A stretch of DNA of 64,000 bases, taken from NCBI RefSeq assembly GCF_000005505.3, contig NC_016135.3:12308613-12372612 (forward strand). The letters are read 5' to 3'. Every line of letters begins with the position of its first letter. Position 1 is the stretch's first letter. The DNA is from Brachypodium distachyon (taxonomy: Eukaryota; Streptophyta; Magnoliopsida; Poales; Poaceae). The position numbers were made by a program, and so were the translations under genes. Shown here piece after piece: positions 46,828-59,060 of the stretch. The notes below the pieces were generated by a model that ran no database searches, had not been told where the DNA came from, and saw only the letters and a list, made by a program, of their open reading frames with translations.

Positions 46828-47782
46828 CGACGAGGACGTCCCAACTAATGATACAACCACAACCTCTACAGCACCTACACCTCAAGTACCGGAGATCCAT
46901 GGACCAATTACTAGAACTCGTGCACAACAACTAAATTATCAGGTACTTTCGTTCCTCGGTATTTCAATTAATATTAATGAGAATATGCTGCTGTCTAAGA
47001 TGGTTTTTTTTATGTGTTTTAAGAATGAAGGACCTAGCTTGGATCTCAAGGATCAGCGTTGGACAGCAAACCATGAAGGTAGCAGCAAGGTGACGGGAGC
47101 TAGGTCAAGTGATGATTTCAGAACATTGAAACCGCCATAACGAGAGATGAGAAGAAGGCCGCATCCTCTTCATCAATGGGATTTCGGCCAAGTGGAGAAT
47201 TCCCCCTCCAATGGGTATTTATGGCCCAAAGATGAGGGTTATAAACTTGCTTTATTGGACCTAAGGCATGTAATAGGGTCCAGCCAATTTTTAGATGTTT
47301 TCGTTGTGTTTTAGGAGGATTCCTAGGCCGTTTCGGAGTCCCTCAAGGGCCTGGCCGAAAACCACCTAATTCCCCTCCTATTTATACCCCATGAGCCCCC
47401 CCATGGAGCCTCGAGTTTTGATTAGATAAAGTTTAGCCTTTGCTACTTTCATGTAATCGCGTGTGTCGGTTAGACCACCTGTTTTACCGTCATCAAGACT
47501 CCAACTATATTGAGTATTCAGATTCGTGAACCTTCATATCTCCTATTCGCAATTTCAGATTGCTTTTCATCTTGTTCTTGTTTGTTCTTCGATTGCTTGC
47601 AGGAACAAAGACCTTCGTGGTCAGGTTGATCATGCCCCCGCGGGATCAGTAACCTTCTGCAGTTGGTGTATCGATCGCTAAGGCGCTGCCTACTAGGTTG
47701 TAGTTGGATCGTCAACGTCACCTCCTACCAAATCGATAATTAGGTATCTCATCGAAAGATCGGGACACCCTCGAGACTATCA
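46828..47782 (+). repeat. 5' LTR
   Basis: 955 bp ending in CTATCA. Its first base is C where the 3' LTR and the element at 61,502 start with T (TGATGAGGAC). It contains the TATA-like word CTATTTATA (47,378-47,386). The first about 310 bp are a copy of the 3' end of the pol reading frame. Confidence 0.92.
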
Positions 47783-47784
47783 CG

Positions 47785-47796
47785 TGGTATTAGAGC
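47785..47796 (+). other. Primer-binding site
   Basis: TGGTATTAGAGC follows two bases after the 5' LTR and matches, with one change, the complement of the 3' end of initiator methionine tRNA. Confidence 0.85.
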
Positions 47797-48298
47797 TTAA
47801 GGTTGCTCGGTGAGATTTTTCCAATTTATCCCTAGTTTAGATCTATTTTTACCTATCGTCTAGAAAAAGCCAATTTTTTTATTAGATTAGTTACCTTGTC
47901 CTAGAACCAATCTGACCCTTGCAATTTTCACATTAGTTTTGCATTGTTGAATCTTTGCTGCATTAATCGTGTCAAGTTGCCGGATTAGGTTGGATCATTT
48001 TTCAGATTTTTTCTACTAGATCGAACTTGTTTTTGTCTTTTGATTTCGTGTGACGCAGGCTTTCCAACAATCTTCTGCCGCCAAACTTCCTGCCACACCA
48101 CCGCCACCATATCTTCAACCGAGTCCTACACTGAGTTCCTCTTCGAGTTCTACACCGAGTCCCTCTTCGAGTCCTACATCGAGTCAGCAAGTTATACTTT
48201 TAAGCCGCGAATCCGAGTTCGAAGTTATAGTTTTTAGCCGCGAATCCGAGTTCGAGTCCAATCGGGAGAGAGTTGGAAAAGAGTTTCGGAAAGAGGAA

Positions 48299-48300
<2 letters not shown>

Positions 48301-48376
<76 letters not shown>
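48301..48376. repeat. (AT)38 microsatellite
   Basis: An uninterrupted AT dinucleotide run of 76 bp in the untranslated leader of the retrotransposon. Its length suggests high polymorphism. Confidence 0.97.
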
Positions 48377-48380
<4 letters not shown>

Positions 48381-49403
48381 TGGAGATCAAGTTGTTCGAA
48401 AAGTTGTGATACGGAAAGAAAAAAAAGGAGAGAAAAAAAAAGGGAAAGAGTTCGAGTCAGTTTCGGACCCGAGTCCGAGTAGAATTATAGTTTCGGGTGG
48501 GTTTGATCCGTGTTCACTAAAACAGACGTATCTTTTGCATACGAAGTCGGATTTGGACGTTTCAGGACTTTTCGGAAAGCTCTCGACGAGGCGCATCCTC
48601 TAAAATTAACAGGTCCTTCCGTGACCCTTCCTTGACCCTCAAATTCGGCCTCTAAGGTGGACTTTTCGAGCTCCAAAGTTTCTGCACCCGTTTTTCGGCA
48701 CCGGGGCAGCGCAATATATCTCAGTTTTCTCCACCGTCCGACCTCCGTTTCGAGTGATCTTGCACTTGTTGGAAGCTTGTTTTGATACGCTTCTAACCCA
48801 TATTTTCTCATATTTTTCTGAGTTTTCCTTACTACAACCTTTGCTGTTCTCCTACAGACCGACGTGCAGCTTTCCGGTCTTAACTTCTTTTGCGTGAATT
48901 TCTGGGGTTTAAAGAAAAAGAAAAAAAATAGAAAAGAATAAGAAGCCAAACAGAAGGCCACAGAAAGAAAAAAAGAAAAAAAGAAAAAAATATTCCCCAG
49001 AGATTTACTTGTTTTACCTTTCATTTGATCTTTCCTTTCTACCTTTTTCAGTATCTAGGCTTAGTTAATTTCTATAATTCATTCTTATCGACTCCAACAG
49101 TTAGGACTAGCATTTTTGAGCATATTTTCAACTTTGCATTGCTGATTTGATTATTTGCTTTTCCTTGCTACTCACATAAGCCTCCAAGCTCCACAGATTC
49201 TACACCTAGGTTGGTTTGCCCCGAGGCATCGATACATTAATCTTTGGAGGCTTGTTCTCGCCGCGGGCCATCACCTTCCTATTTGCTGGGTAAGAACGAG
49301 TAAGAACTTGATTAAAAGTTGAGTGGAGTGATCTTTGGAACCCCACACCCTAGCAGTGCATAGGGACTTTTCGTTGTGATTTGTTTCTTGTTTTCTCCTA
49401 ACG

Positions 49404-52400
49404 ATGGCAAGTTCTGACGATGATTTACAAGGCCACTCTCCACGCACAAAGGGCATTATTTCACATTTTGATCGCAAACTTAGGCTCCGTAACGAGGAGC
49501 TGGATGAGGACGTTCGGGTTGCGAATGAGAGACTTGGAACCTTGGAGAGCGCGCACATTGAAACAAATACCAAGCTAACATCTTTACAGAATTCTGTTGC
49601 TACCATTAGTACTTCTCTGGCAGAAATCACTACGCAACTGGCGGCACTTGCCGCAATGACCATCGCTACACCGGGAGGAAACAATACACACAACTAGCGG
49701 ACCGCTAATAACGGTACCTTTGCAAGCGAGGTTGGGGAGAACGACGATGACTACTCCGCGGATACGAAACAAGATGGGGCCGTAAACCATCACAACGACC
49801 ATGATCATCGCCGAACTCGTTTCAACCGCCGAGGTATGGGACCGACACGACCTCAAAGAGAGGAACATGACTCGCTGCATTCTATTAAACTTAAGGTTCC
49901 TCCTTTTGATGGAAAATATGACCTTGATGCTTACCTTACATGGGAATTAGAATTGAGTCAAAAATTTACTTGCCATGATTTTCCTGCTAATAAGAGGGTT
50001 AGGGCTGCTACTAGTGATTTTACTGATTTTGCTTCTGTTTGGTGGCATGAGTATTATATTGCACATCCTAACAATATACCACCAACATGGGATGATTTGA
50101 AAAGAATTATGCGCGCTAGATATGTTCCTTCAAACTATTCGCGTGACTTGTTAAAGAAACTACACCAATTAAGGCAAGGTAGTAATTCTGTCCAAGATTA
50201 TTATCAAGAAATGCAAAAGAACATGTTATGTTGTGGTTTAGTTGAGAATGAGGAAGCTGCTATGGCTAGATTCTTTGGTGGTTTGAATCGTGAAAGTGCT
50301 GACATTGTTGATTATAAAGAGTATAATTCTATCAATCGATTGTTTTACATTGCTTGCAAAGCTGAAAGGGAAGTGCAGGGACGACACACGAACGCGCGGA
50401 CTAACTTTTTTGCAGGTCGTACTTCCTCATGGGCAACACGCAGCCCCGCTACCCCTTCCACACACCCAGCTGCACCCCCTACACGTCCGGCTGTTCCGAC
50501 TATTTCCACCAACAAGCAAAGTACCTCTACACCTACATCCGCAAAGGTTGGACCAGTAGCAACAAGAAATACACCCGCTGCCTCTGCACAAAGTTCAACA
50601 GCGTCCGTTGCTTCCACCGGACGGACCGGAGATAACCAATGTCGTAGGTGCAAAGGATACGGGTATTTTCAGCGGGTCTGTCCAACCAAACGCGTTATGA
50701 TCATATGTGAAGATGGAGTATATGATTCAGCCAGTGATTTTGACGAAGCTACCTATGCTCTCATTGCCGAGGAAGAGCAAGAAGACCCTGCTGCCCACCA
50801 TGACGAGGAGTTAATGGGAGCTGAAGCCGCTGATCAGTACTTGAGTTTGATTGCACAAAGCACCTTGAGCGTCCAAATGAGCCACGCCGAACAAAATCAG
50901 CGGCATAACTTGTTCCAAACAAAAGGGGTCATCAAGGAGCGCGCTGTTTGTATCATTATAGATGGGGGAAGTTGCAATAATTTGGCTAGCACGGAGATGG
51001 TGGAAAAACTTGTTCTTACCACCAGGCCGCACCCCCACCCTTACTACATTCAATGGTTTAACAAGATCGGTAAGCTCAAGGTAACTAGAATAGTCCGTGC
51101 ACACTTTACTATTGGTACATATTTTGATTTTGTGGATTGTGATGTGGTACCTATGCAAGCATGTTCTATGTTACTCGGTCGTCCATGGCAATATGATAAA
51201 GATTATGTTCATCATGGTAGAACTAATTATTATTCTTTTAGGCATGATGGTAATAAAATTGGTTTGAAACCTATGACTCCTGAACAAATTGTGAAAGATG
51301 ATCTTGCTAGAGCTAGTAGAGCAAAGAGCAAAGAGAAGGATAAGGGTGAGAACCAGAATGTCGCTAAAGAATTTAAGCACCAAGCGTCTACTAGCAAATC
51401 TGAACCGAAAGATGTTAATGAAATTAAATTGAAAGGTGCGTGCTTGCTTGCAAGTAAATCTGATATTTCTGAGTTAGATGCGAATAATTCTGTTTGCTAT
51501 GCATTCATTTGCAAAGAGGCTTTGTTTTCATTTGAGGATATGCCTCCCTATTTGCCCCCTGCTGTTACTCATGTTTTGCAGGAGTATTCCGACGTCTTTC
51601 CACAAGACGTACCGCCAGGATTACCACCTATTCGAGGGATTGAACATCAAATTGATTTAATTCCTGGTGCTTCGCTGCCCAACCGTGCGCCCTACCGTAC
51701 CAATCCAGAGGAGACGAAGGAGATTCAACGATAAGTTCAAGAATTGCTCGACAAAGGTTATGTTCGTGAATCCCTTAGTCCTTGTGCTGTTCCTGTTATT
51801 TTGGTACCAAAGAAAGATGGTTCTTGGCGTATGTGTGTAGATTGTAGAGCTATTAATAACATTACTATTCGCTATCGTCACCCAATTCCTAGACTTGATG
51901 ATATGTTAGATGAATTAAGTGGCTCTACCGTGTTCTCTAAAGTTGATTTACGTAGTGGTTACCACCAAATTCGAATGAAATTAGGCGATGAATGGAAAAC
52001 AGCATTTAAAACTAAGTTTGGACTATATGAGTGGTTAGTCATGCCTTTCGGTCTTACTAATGCACCTAGCACTTTCATACGGTTAATGAACGAAGTTTTA
52101 CGTGCTTTCATAGGATGATTTGTGATGGTTTATTTTGATGATATATTGATTTACAACAGCTCTTTAGAGGACCATTTGAATCATTTACGTGCTGTTTTTG
52201 ATGCTTTGAGAGATGCACGTTTATTTGGTAACTTTGAGAAGTGCACCTTTTGCACCGATCGAGTTTCGTTTCTTGGCTATGTTATCACTCCACAGGGCAT
52301 AGAAGTTGATAATGCCAAGATTGACGCTATTCAAAGTTGGCCAACTCCAACAACGGTCACCCAAGTGAGGAGCTTTCTTGGACTCGCTGGGTTTTATCGC

Positions 52401-54515
52401 CGCTTTGTAAAGGATTTCAGCACCCTTGTTGCACCGCTTAATGAGCTCACAAAGAAGGATGTTCCATATGTATGGGGCGCTGCACAAGAAGAAGCTTTTC
52501 TCATATTGAAAGATAAGTTGACACATGCTCCTTTACTCCAACTTCCTGATTTTAATAAGACTTTTGAGTTGGAGTGTGATGCTAGTGGAATCGGTTTAGG
52601 AGGTATGTTGTTACAAGATGGAAAACCTGTTGCATACTTTAGTGAAAAATTGAGTGAGCCTAGTCTGAATTGTTCTACTTATGATAAGAAATTATATGCT
52701 CTCGTTCGGACTTTAGAAACATGGCAACATTATTTATGGCCCAAAGAATTTGTTATACATTCTGATCATGAATCTTTGAAGCATATTCGTAGTCAAGCAA
52801 AGCTGAACCGTCGTCATGCTAAATGGGTTGAATTTATTGAGTCTTTTCCGTATGTTATTAAACATAAGAAGGGTAAAGATAATGTTATTGCCGATGCGTT
52901 ATCACGTCCTTATACCTTGTTATCTCAGCTTGATTTTCGGATATTTGGATTGGAGACTATAAAAGAACAATATGAACATGATGCAGATTTTAAGGATGTT
53001 TGGCAGCATTGTAAAGAGGGCAGAACATGGAACAAGTTCGTCATTAATGATGGATTTGTGTTCCGTGCTAACAAGCTATGCATCCCAGATAGCTTCGTTC
53101 GTCTTTTGTTGTTACAGGAGGCACATGGAGGAGGGTTGATGGGTCACTTCAGCGTGAAGAAGACCGAAGATGTGCTCGCTGATCATTTCTTTTGGCCTTG
53201 GATGAGACGGGATGTTGAGAGATTTATCGCTCGCTGCACTACATGTCAAAAAGCTAAGTCACGACTCAATCCTCATGGTTTATATATGCCTCTCCCTGTT
53301 CCTAATGTTCCTTGGGAAGATATATCAATGGATTTTGTTTTGGGATTTCCTCGAACTAATAAGGGGGAGGATAGCATATTTGTTGTTGTTGATAGATTTT
53401 CTAAGATGTCACATTTTATACCTTGTCATAAGAGCGATGATGCTACAAATGTTGCTGATTTATTCTTTCGTGAAATTGTTCGCTTGCATGGTGTGCCCAA
53501 TACTATAGTTTCAGATCGTGACACGAAATTTCTTAGCCACTTTTGGAGATGTTTATGGGCTAAGTTGGGGACTAAATTGCTTTTTAGTACTACATGTCAT
53601 CCCCAAACAGATGGACAAACTGAAGTTGTTAATAGAACATTATCTACTATGCTTAGGGCTGTTTTAAAGAAGAACTTGAAAATTTGGAAAGAATGTTTAC
53701 CTTATATTGAATTTGCTTATAATCGTTCACTGCATTCAACCACAAAATTGTGCCATTTTGAAATTGTTTATGGTTTTATACCTCGTGCACCAGTTGATTT
53801 GTTACCTTTGCCAACTTCTGAAAAAGTTAACTTTGATGCTAAGGAACATGCTGAACTTATAATAAAAATGCATGAGACGACTAAAGAGAACATTGAGCGT
53901 ATGAATTCTAAGTATAAACTTGCGGGAGATAGGGGTAGAAAACAAATTGTTTTTGAACCTGGAGATCTTGTTTGGTTGCATTTGCACAAAGATCGTTTCC
54001 CTGATTTGCGCAAGTCTAAGTTAATGCCACGAGCTGATGCTCCCTTTAAGGTGTTAGCGAAAATTAATGATAATGCATATAAACTTGAGCTACCTGCAGA
54101 TTTTGGGGTTAGTCCCACGTTTAATATTGCAGATTTGAAGCCTTATTTGGGAGAAGAACATGAACTACCGTCGAGTACGACCTCGATTCAAGAAGGGGAG
54201 GATGATGAGGACATCCCAACTAATGATACAACCACAGCCTCTACAACACCTACACCTCAAGTACCGGAGATACATGGACCAATTACTAGAGCTCGTGCAC
54301 GACAACTAAATTATCAGGTACTTTCGTTCCTCGATACCTCATTTAATATTAATGAGAATATGCTGCTGCCTAAGATGGGTTCTTTTATGTGTTTTAGGAA
54401 TGAAGGACCTAGCTTGAATCTCAAGGATCAGCGTTGGACAGCAAACCATGGAGGTAGCAACAAGGTGGCGGGAGCTAGGTCAAGTGATGATTTCAGAACA
54501 TTAAAACCGCCATAA
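49404..54515 (+). pseudogene. gag-pol polyprotein of the Gypsy element, three nonsense codons
   Basis: One frame of 1704 codons with no frameshift but stops TAG (49,695), TAA (51,732) and TGA (52,116). From the start: a coiled-coil-like gag N-terminus, the retrotransposon gag domain (about 49,890-50,380), a zinc knuckle near 50,640 with Tyr at the His position, aspartic protease (IIDGGSCNNL, about 50,950), reverse transcriptase with YFDDIL (about 52,125), RNase H starting ECDASG (about 52,570), and integrase with a zinc finger (CTTCQKAKS) and the D, D and E segments [14 protein letters not shown] and TDGQTEVVN. No chromodomain is evident. The last about 104 codons lie inside the 3' LTR. Confidence 0.92.
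54190..54202 (+). other. Polypurine tract
   Basis: AAGAAGGGGAGGA immediately precedes the 3' LTR and is translated as part of the pol frame. Confidence 0.85.
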
Positions 54516-55150
54516 GGAGAGATGAGAAGAAGGCCGCATCCTCTTCATCAATGGGATTTCGGCCAAGTGGAGGATTCCTCCTCCAATGGGCCAAAGATGA
54601 GGGTTATAAACTTACTTCATTGGGTCTAAGGCCATGTAATAGGGTCTAGCCAATTTTTAGATGTTTTTATTGTGTTTTAGGAGGATTCCTAGGTCGTTTC
54701 GGAGTCCCTCAAGGGCCTAGCCGAAAACCACCTCGTTCCCCTCCTATTTATACCCCATGAGCCCCCCCATGGAGCCTCGGATTTTGATTAGATAAAGTTT
54801 AGCCTTTGCTACTTTCGTGTAATCGTGTGTGTCGGTTAGACCACCTGTTTTACCGTCATCAAGACTCCAACTATATTGAGTATTCAGATTCGTGAACCTT
54901 CATATCTCCTATTCGCAATTTCAGATTGCTTTTCATCTTGTTCTTGTTTGTTCTTCGATTGCTTGCAGGAACAAATACCTTCGTGGTCAGGTTGATTGTG
55001 CCCCCGCGGGAGCAATAACCTTCTAGAGTTGGTGTATCGATCGCTAAAAGGCGCTGCATCCTAAGTTGTAGTCGGATCGTCAATGTGACCTCCCACCAAA
55101 TCGATAATTAGGTATCTCATCGAAAGATCGGGACACCCTCGAAACTATTA
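54203..55150 (+). repeat. 3' LTR
   Basis: 948 bp, starting TGATGAGGAC and ending CTATTA. It differs from the 5' LTR by scattered substitutions and small indels, one of about 10-12 bp near 54,585. The insertion is therefore not very recent. Confidence 0.92.
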
Positions 55151-55254
55151 GGTGGGTTGTACGGAGAGGTTTCCTGCTGCGTCTTGGAGCTTTGGATTTA
55201 GTTGAGATTGTATGAATGTTGTTTAAGCAATATACTCGAACATAACCACACTGT

Positions 55255-55759
55255 TTGGATTGGAATCAACATAGGCTGTTAATGTAGCGACCAGGCCGTT
55301 TGGCTGCTCCTTCTACCTTTAGTGCCGCCGATTGCCCTCACCGCCGCAGAGTTGCAGAGCTCCCTGTTTGACTTGTTGTCGATTCAATTGCTTGCAGAAT
55401 CATTTGAAAAATGTGAAGTTGCAGTTTGAGTTGAAGGAGCTGAATAGCTTTGAGGTTTGACTTGACAAAGTCTTTACGAAAAATGGTACTCCCTCCGTCG
55501 TCCCATATTAAGTGACTTTCTATATATATATATACACACACACGTTCATATTTAGACAAATTTGAGTCACTTAATATGGGACGGAGGGAGTAGTATGTAT
55601 TTGAGTCGAGGTCTGCAAATTGATGATGGGAAGCTCAAGTTCTTAAACCATATAAACTGGATTGAACAGAGATGGAGAACTAATGCGTCGGAACAGAGGG
55701 GGGAATTGAAAAGGGATTATTACACAACGAAAGAACCAAGTTGGACCCTAAAAAAGTAA
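55255..55759 (+). pseudogene. F-box/LRR-FBD-like gene, copy C, remnant
   Basis: The 5' flank seen before copies A and B (AACATAGGCTGTTA, GGCCGTTTGGCTGCTCCT) continues after a large deletion straight into the C-terminal coding part from about 55,351 (CTGTTTGACTTGTTGTCGAT, AATCATTTGAAAAATG). The F-box and all LRRs are gone. The remaining piece has a TGA where copy A has TGC (GAGGTTTGACTTG), and a Stowaway MITE interrupts it at 55,489-55,590. The end (AAATTGATGATGGGAAGC through AAAAAGTAA) is collinear with copy A. Confidence 0.82.
55489..55590. mobile_element. Stowaway MITE in F-box remnant C
   Basis: CTCCCTCCGTCGTCCCATAT and ATATGGGACGGAGGGAG are near-perfect TIRs, flanked by TA on both sides (55,487-55,488 and 55,591-55,592). 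It is 102 bp, and the well-kept arms suggest a young copy. A TATATATATA(CA)n tract lies in its loop. Confidence 0.93.
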
Positions 55760-56830
55760 GAAGCAAACCATAGGAAAATGAGAGCTAATGCATGTGCTCC
55801 CGGGTGGTTTCTGTGAGTTACGAGTTTCAAATTGTTGTGAATTTGTGAAATAACTCGAAACTTTTGTGGCACAGTAAGCTCATTTGCGTGCTGAAAGAAG
55901 AAAACAAATGAAGTGCATGTACTTTACTTAATCTTTACACACTATTTCTTTTTTCTTATCCATACAGAATGCAAATAACACAATTCTGGCTCAAATTTCT
56001 ATATTTACACTACATGCAATAATATGGATCCCGTATAATTTTTTTTTTGAAACTTCATACATGTACACTTTGATTGTTCCAGATCAACTACATGCATGGG
56101 ACGGGGATCCCTGCAAAAAAAAAAAAACTACATGCATACACCCAGAGGGACAATCGTATTGGCTAAGTCTACGTCTGACCACATCCCTCATGTGATCAAA
56201 ATTGGCACAAAAATCCCTAAATCTCAAGTATTTAGGTTTGAAAATCACTGGATGTCTATGCCTGGATTTATCCAGATGGTTATGGATGTCTGGACCAAGG
56301 AAACCAACATCCAGAATGCAGCTAAGAGAATCTCTATGAAGCTCAAAGAACTCAGGCAAATCATGAAAAAATGAGTCAAGCTTAGATCTGACCTCAACTC
56401 TATGATTGAAGATCTAAACTCACTTACCCTGCTCATGGATAATGTGGAAGACAGCAGATTACTGACTGCCAGATAAAATATGCTGAGGATGAAATGCAAA
56501 GAGAAATACCAAGACTGCCTCAATACCCAAAAAACTTATTAGAAGCAGAGGGGTAAGATCAAGGTTTTTCATTTCCGTGCCTCTCCTTCCTTAGCTGTAC
56601 TCAGAAATACCCAGGCCGTATAACTATGCTCGCTTCTACACCTGCCCCTTTGGCGATTCCTCGCAAATGCCCTCACAGAGCACCTGCTAAACGGTCAAGC
56701 CCCTTTGACCGTTTGCTTCCGACAGGTGGGCAGCGGGCAACGCTGACAGGTGGGGCCAAAGCGCCGTTCTGACGTGTGGGGCGCCGAGGATGCAGCGCAA
56801 GCGGGCAAGTGCTTAACGGGTCCGGTGTCC

Positions 56831-56945
56831 TTACATGCGGGCCAAGGTGCGGCATGACAGGTGGGGACGGTCGACTGAGCTTACATGTGGGCCGACGCAA
56901 CGAATGACAGGTGGGGGCGGTCAATTTAGCTTACATGTGGGCGGA
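56831..56945 (+). repeat. 50-bp degenerate tandem repeat
   Basis: TTACATG[C/T]GGGC recurs at 56,831, 56,881 and 56,931, exactly 50 bp apart, each followed by a GACAGGTGGGG-type word. One more copy appears after the CACTA element (about 59,058-59,100), so the CACTA element inserted into this tandem array. Confidence 0.8.
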
Positions 56946-56965
56946 CGTCCTCTCAAAAAAAAACA

Positions 56966-59057
56966 CACTACTACAGTAAAGTACACTAGTGGAGGTCAAA
57001 AAATGTGGTCAGTGGCGGTGAACCTGCCCGCCACTAACCGTGCGTCACTGGTGCTCTGCCCACCACTGGCGGTTCTTTTGACCGCCACCGGTGCTGTGCC
57101 CACCAGTGGCCGGCAGGTATCCCCGCCACTGGTAACAATTTTGTGATTTAAAAAAAAAGCAGGCCCGTGGCCTGCAATCCACAGCAAATCCGATATAAAT
57201 CACAGAAAATCCGATATAAATTACAGATCTGAAATTCAACCGAGAAACCGAAACCAGTACATAGAACACACAGATCGATCATCCATAGAAACTTTAACAG
57301 AGAAACCAAACAGATTACAGAGCATACACATCACTACTTTAACCTTGAAATGAAATCAACTCCATTACATAGCATATATACACATCACAGGCAAGGGCTC
57401 GGACGAGGTGCATGCCGCATACGGGGCCGCCGCTGGACGCCGGCACAAGGCTGCTACCATCTTGCTCCCGGAGAGCAGGTCGTCCACCACCATATGAGAA
57501 AGAGAGAGAAAGAGTGTGAGAGAGAGACAGAGAATGAAAGAGAAAACTGAGAGAGATGAAGAGAAAAAGACGTACCAGTCGGCCGGATCCCATGGAGACG
57601 GGCTCGGGGGAGGCCAGATCTGCGCCATGGCAGGGGGACGCGGGCTTGACGGCGACGAGAGACGGTGGGGGGAGGGGAGGAGCCGCGGTGACAGGCCCAA
57701 GGAAGGCCGGATCCGCGACGGCTGGCCGCCCTCCAAAATTGTAGGGTCTAATTGCGAAACCGCCATTGGAGATTTTATTTTTATTTTTAGTATTATATAA
57801 TTGTATTCTGGATCATAATTGAATTGGTTTACAAGTTTCTCAATACGATCTATTTTGTGTGAAAATTGGGCGCGATTTTGAACCATATTAATAGTATTTA
57901 CTTCACAAAACACCTCACTTTTTGTGTTTAGAAAATGAAAAAAAAAATTCTTTTAACTAATAATTTCTAAACTTTTTGACAACATTGTTTGACATGCAAA
58001 GACGCACCTCTGTGCAAAAATTGGATTCATTATCACGAACTATGATATAGAAATGGCTGTACCTTTGGTCACTTGGCTTGAAACTCATAAACATTCATAC
58101 TTGATAGTCCATTTTGTGAAGTATTTTTTTGAAAATTTGTCAAAAATCAAGTTTAACATTTTTCATGGCAACTACTACACATAAAAGGACTCCATGCCAA
58201 AAAATTCACTTTTTTGACAATTTCTTCATATTATTAGAATTTTCGCAATATGGGGTGAACATTGTCGGCACATCTTTCCATAGAAAGGTGTTGAATATTT
58301 CAACACCCTATAGGAATCTTACATAATTCTTACTTAGGTACCTTAAAATTATTTTTTGAATTTTTAGTAACAATCTATCACACACTTGTAGTTCAAATTT
58401 GAATTACTTTTCGGAAATCGCTAGAAATTCATTTAAATGGGGAAAAGTATCAATATAGCTATAAAATTTAAAGCCCTTCTACACAGCCATTTTAATACGT
58501 TCTACTTTGTGTGAAAATTGTATAGGTGCCATTTTGAACCATAAATAATGTACTTGCTTCACAAAATACTACATTTTTGCATTGAAAAAAAATGGAAAAT
58601 CATTATTCCTGAGAAATACTGTGTTATATTATTGTTTAAAAATGTTAAGGAATAAAAATGAAAACTATAACAAAAAGAATCACATTTGTTGGATTTGTTT
58701 TGAATTAGTTATGATTTTTGCAAGTGTCAGCGGTCTCCGGGGGGTCACCAGTGGCCGGTTCAGGCTTAGGACAGCCACTGGTAGGTGGGGGGTCACCAGC
58801 GGCTGTGCACAATGACCGCCACTGGTGCTCAGTGGCGTTAGAGCACCAGTGGCGGTGATTTTTTGAATGAAAATCACCGCCACTGGTGCTCTATCATGAG
58901 TGGCGGTGATTATTTGAATGAAAATGACCGCCACTGGTGGCGGTTATTTTTTTCATGAAAATGACCGCCACTAGTGACCTCACCAGTGGCGGTGATTTTT
59001 TGAGTGAAAATGACAGCCACCGGTGAGGGTTCACGGAAGGGGTATTCTGTAGTAGTG
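56966..59057. mobile_element. Non-autonomous CACTA (En/Spm) element
   Basis: The ends are CACTACTACAGTAAAG and, read inward, CACTACTACAGAATAC, with a 3-bp TSD ACA (56,963-56,965 and 59,058-59,060). Subterminal regions at both sides (56,990-57,140 and 58,735-59,030) hold many direct and inverted copies of ACCGCCACTGGTG, the usual CACTA transposase-binding layout. The 2.1-kb body has no transposase frame. Short GC-rich frames at 57,340-57,760 and a GA-rich stretch at 57,490-57,560 may be captured or low-complexity sequence. Confidence 0.92.
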
Positions 59058-59060
59058 ACA

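Larger units (their letters stand above)
46828..55150 (+). mobile_element. Complete Ty3/Gypsy LTR retrotransposon, 8.3 kb
   Basis: Two LTRs (46,828-47,782 and 54,203-55,150), a primer-binding site, a polypurine tract and a full-length gag-pol in the order gag, protease, RT, RNase H, integrase define a Gypsy element. A perfect 5-bp duplication GGTGG (46,823-46,827 and 55,151-55,155) fixes the borders and shows a single insertion without later recombination between elements. It sits in the array flank between OTU3 and F-box remnant C. Three in-frame stops show that it can no longer make its own proteins. Confidence 0.95.

Noticed and set aside
46778..47140. 120-codon frame resembling an independent gene
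   Set aside because: It is the 5' LTR copy of the pol C-terminus, joined by chance to flanking host bases.
48050..48409. Frames on both strands through the AT repeat (Ile-Tyr repeats)
   Set aside because: An AT dinucleotide run is open in most frames; there is no gene evidence.
57340..57913. Frames of 60-180 codons inside the CACTA element
   Set aside because: Short, overlapping and partly low-complexity. No transposase motif is seen.
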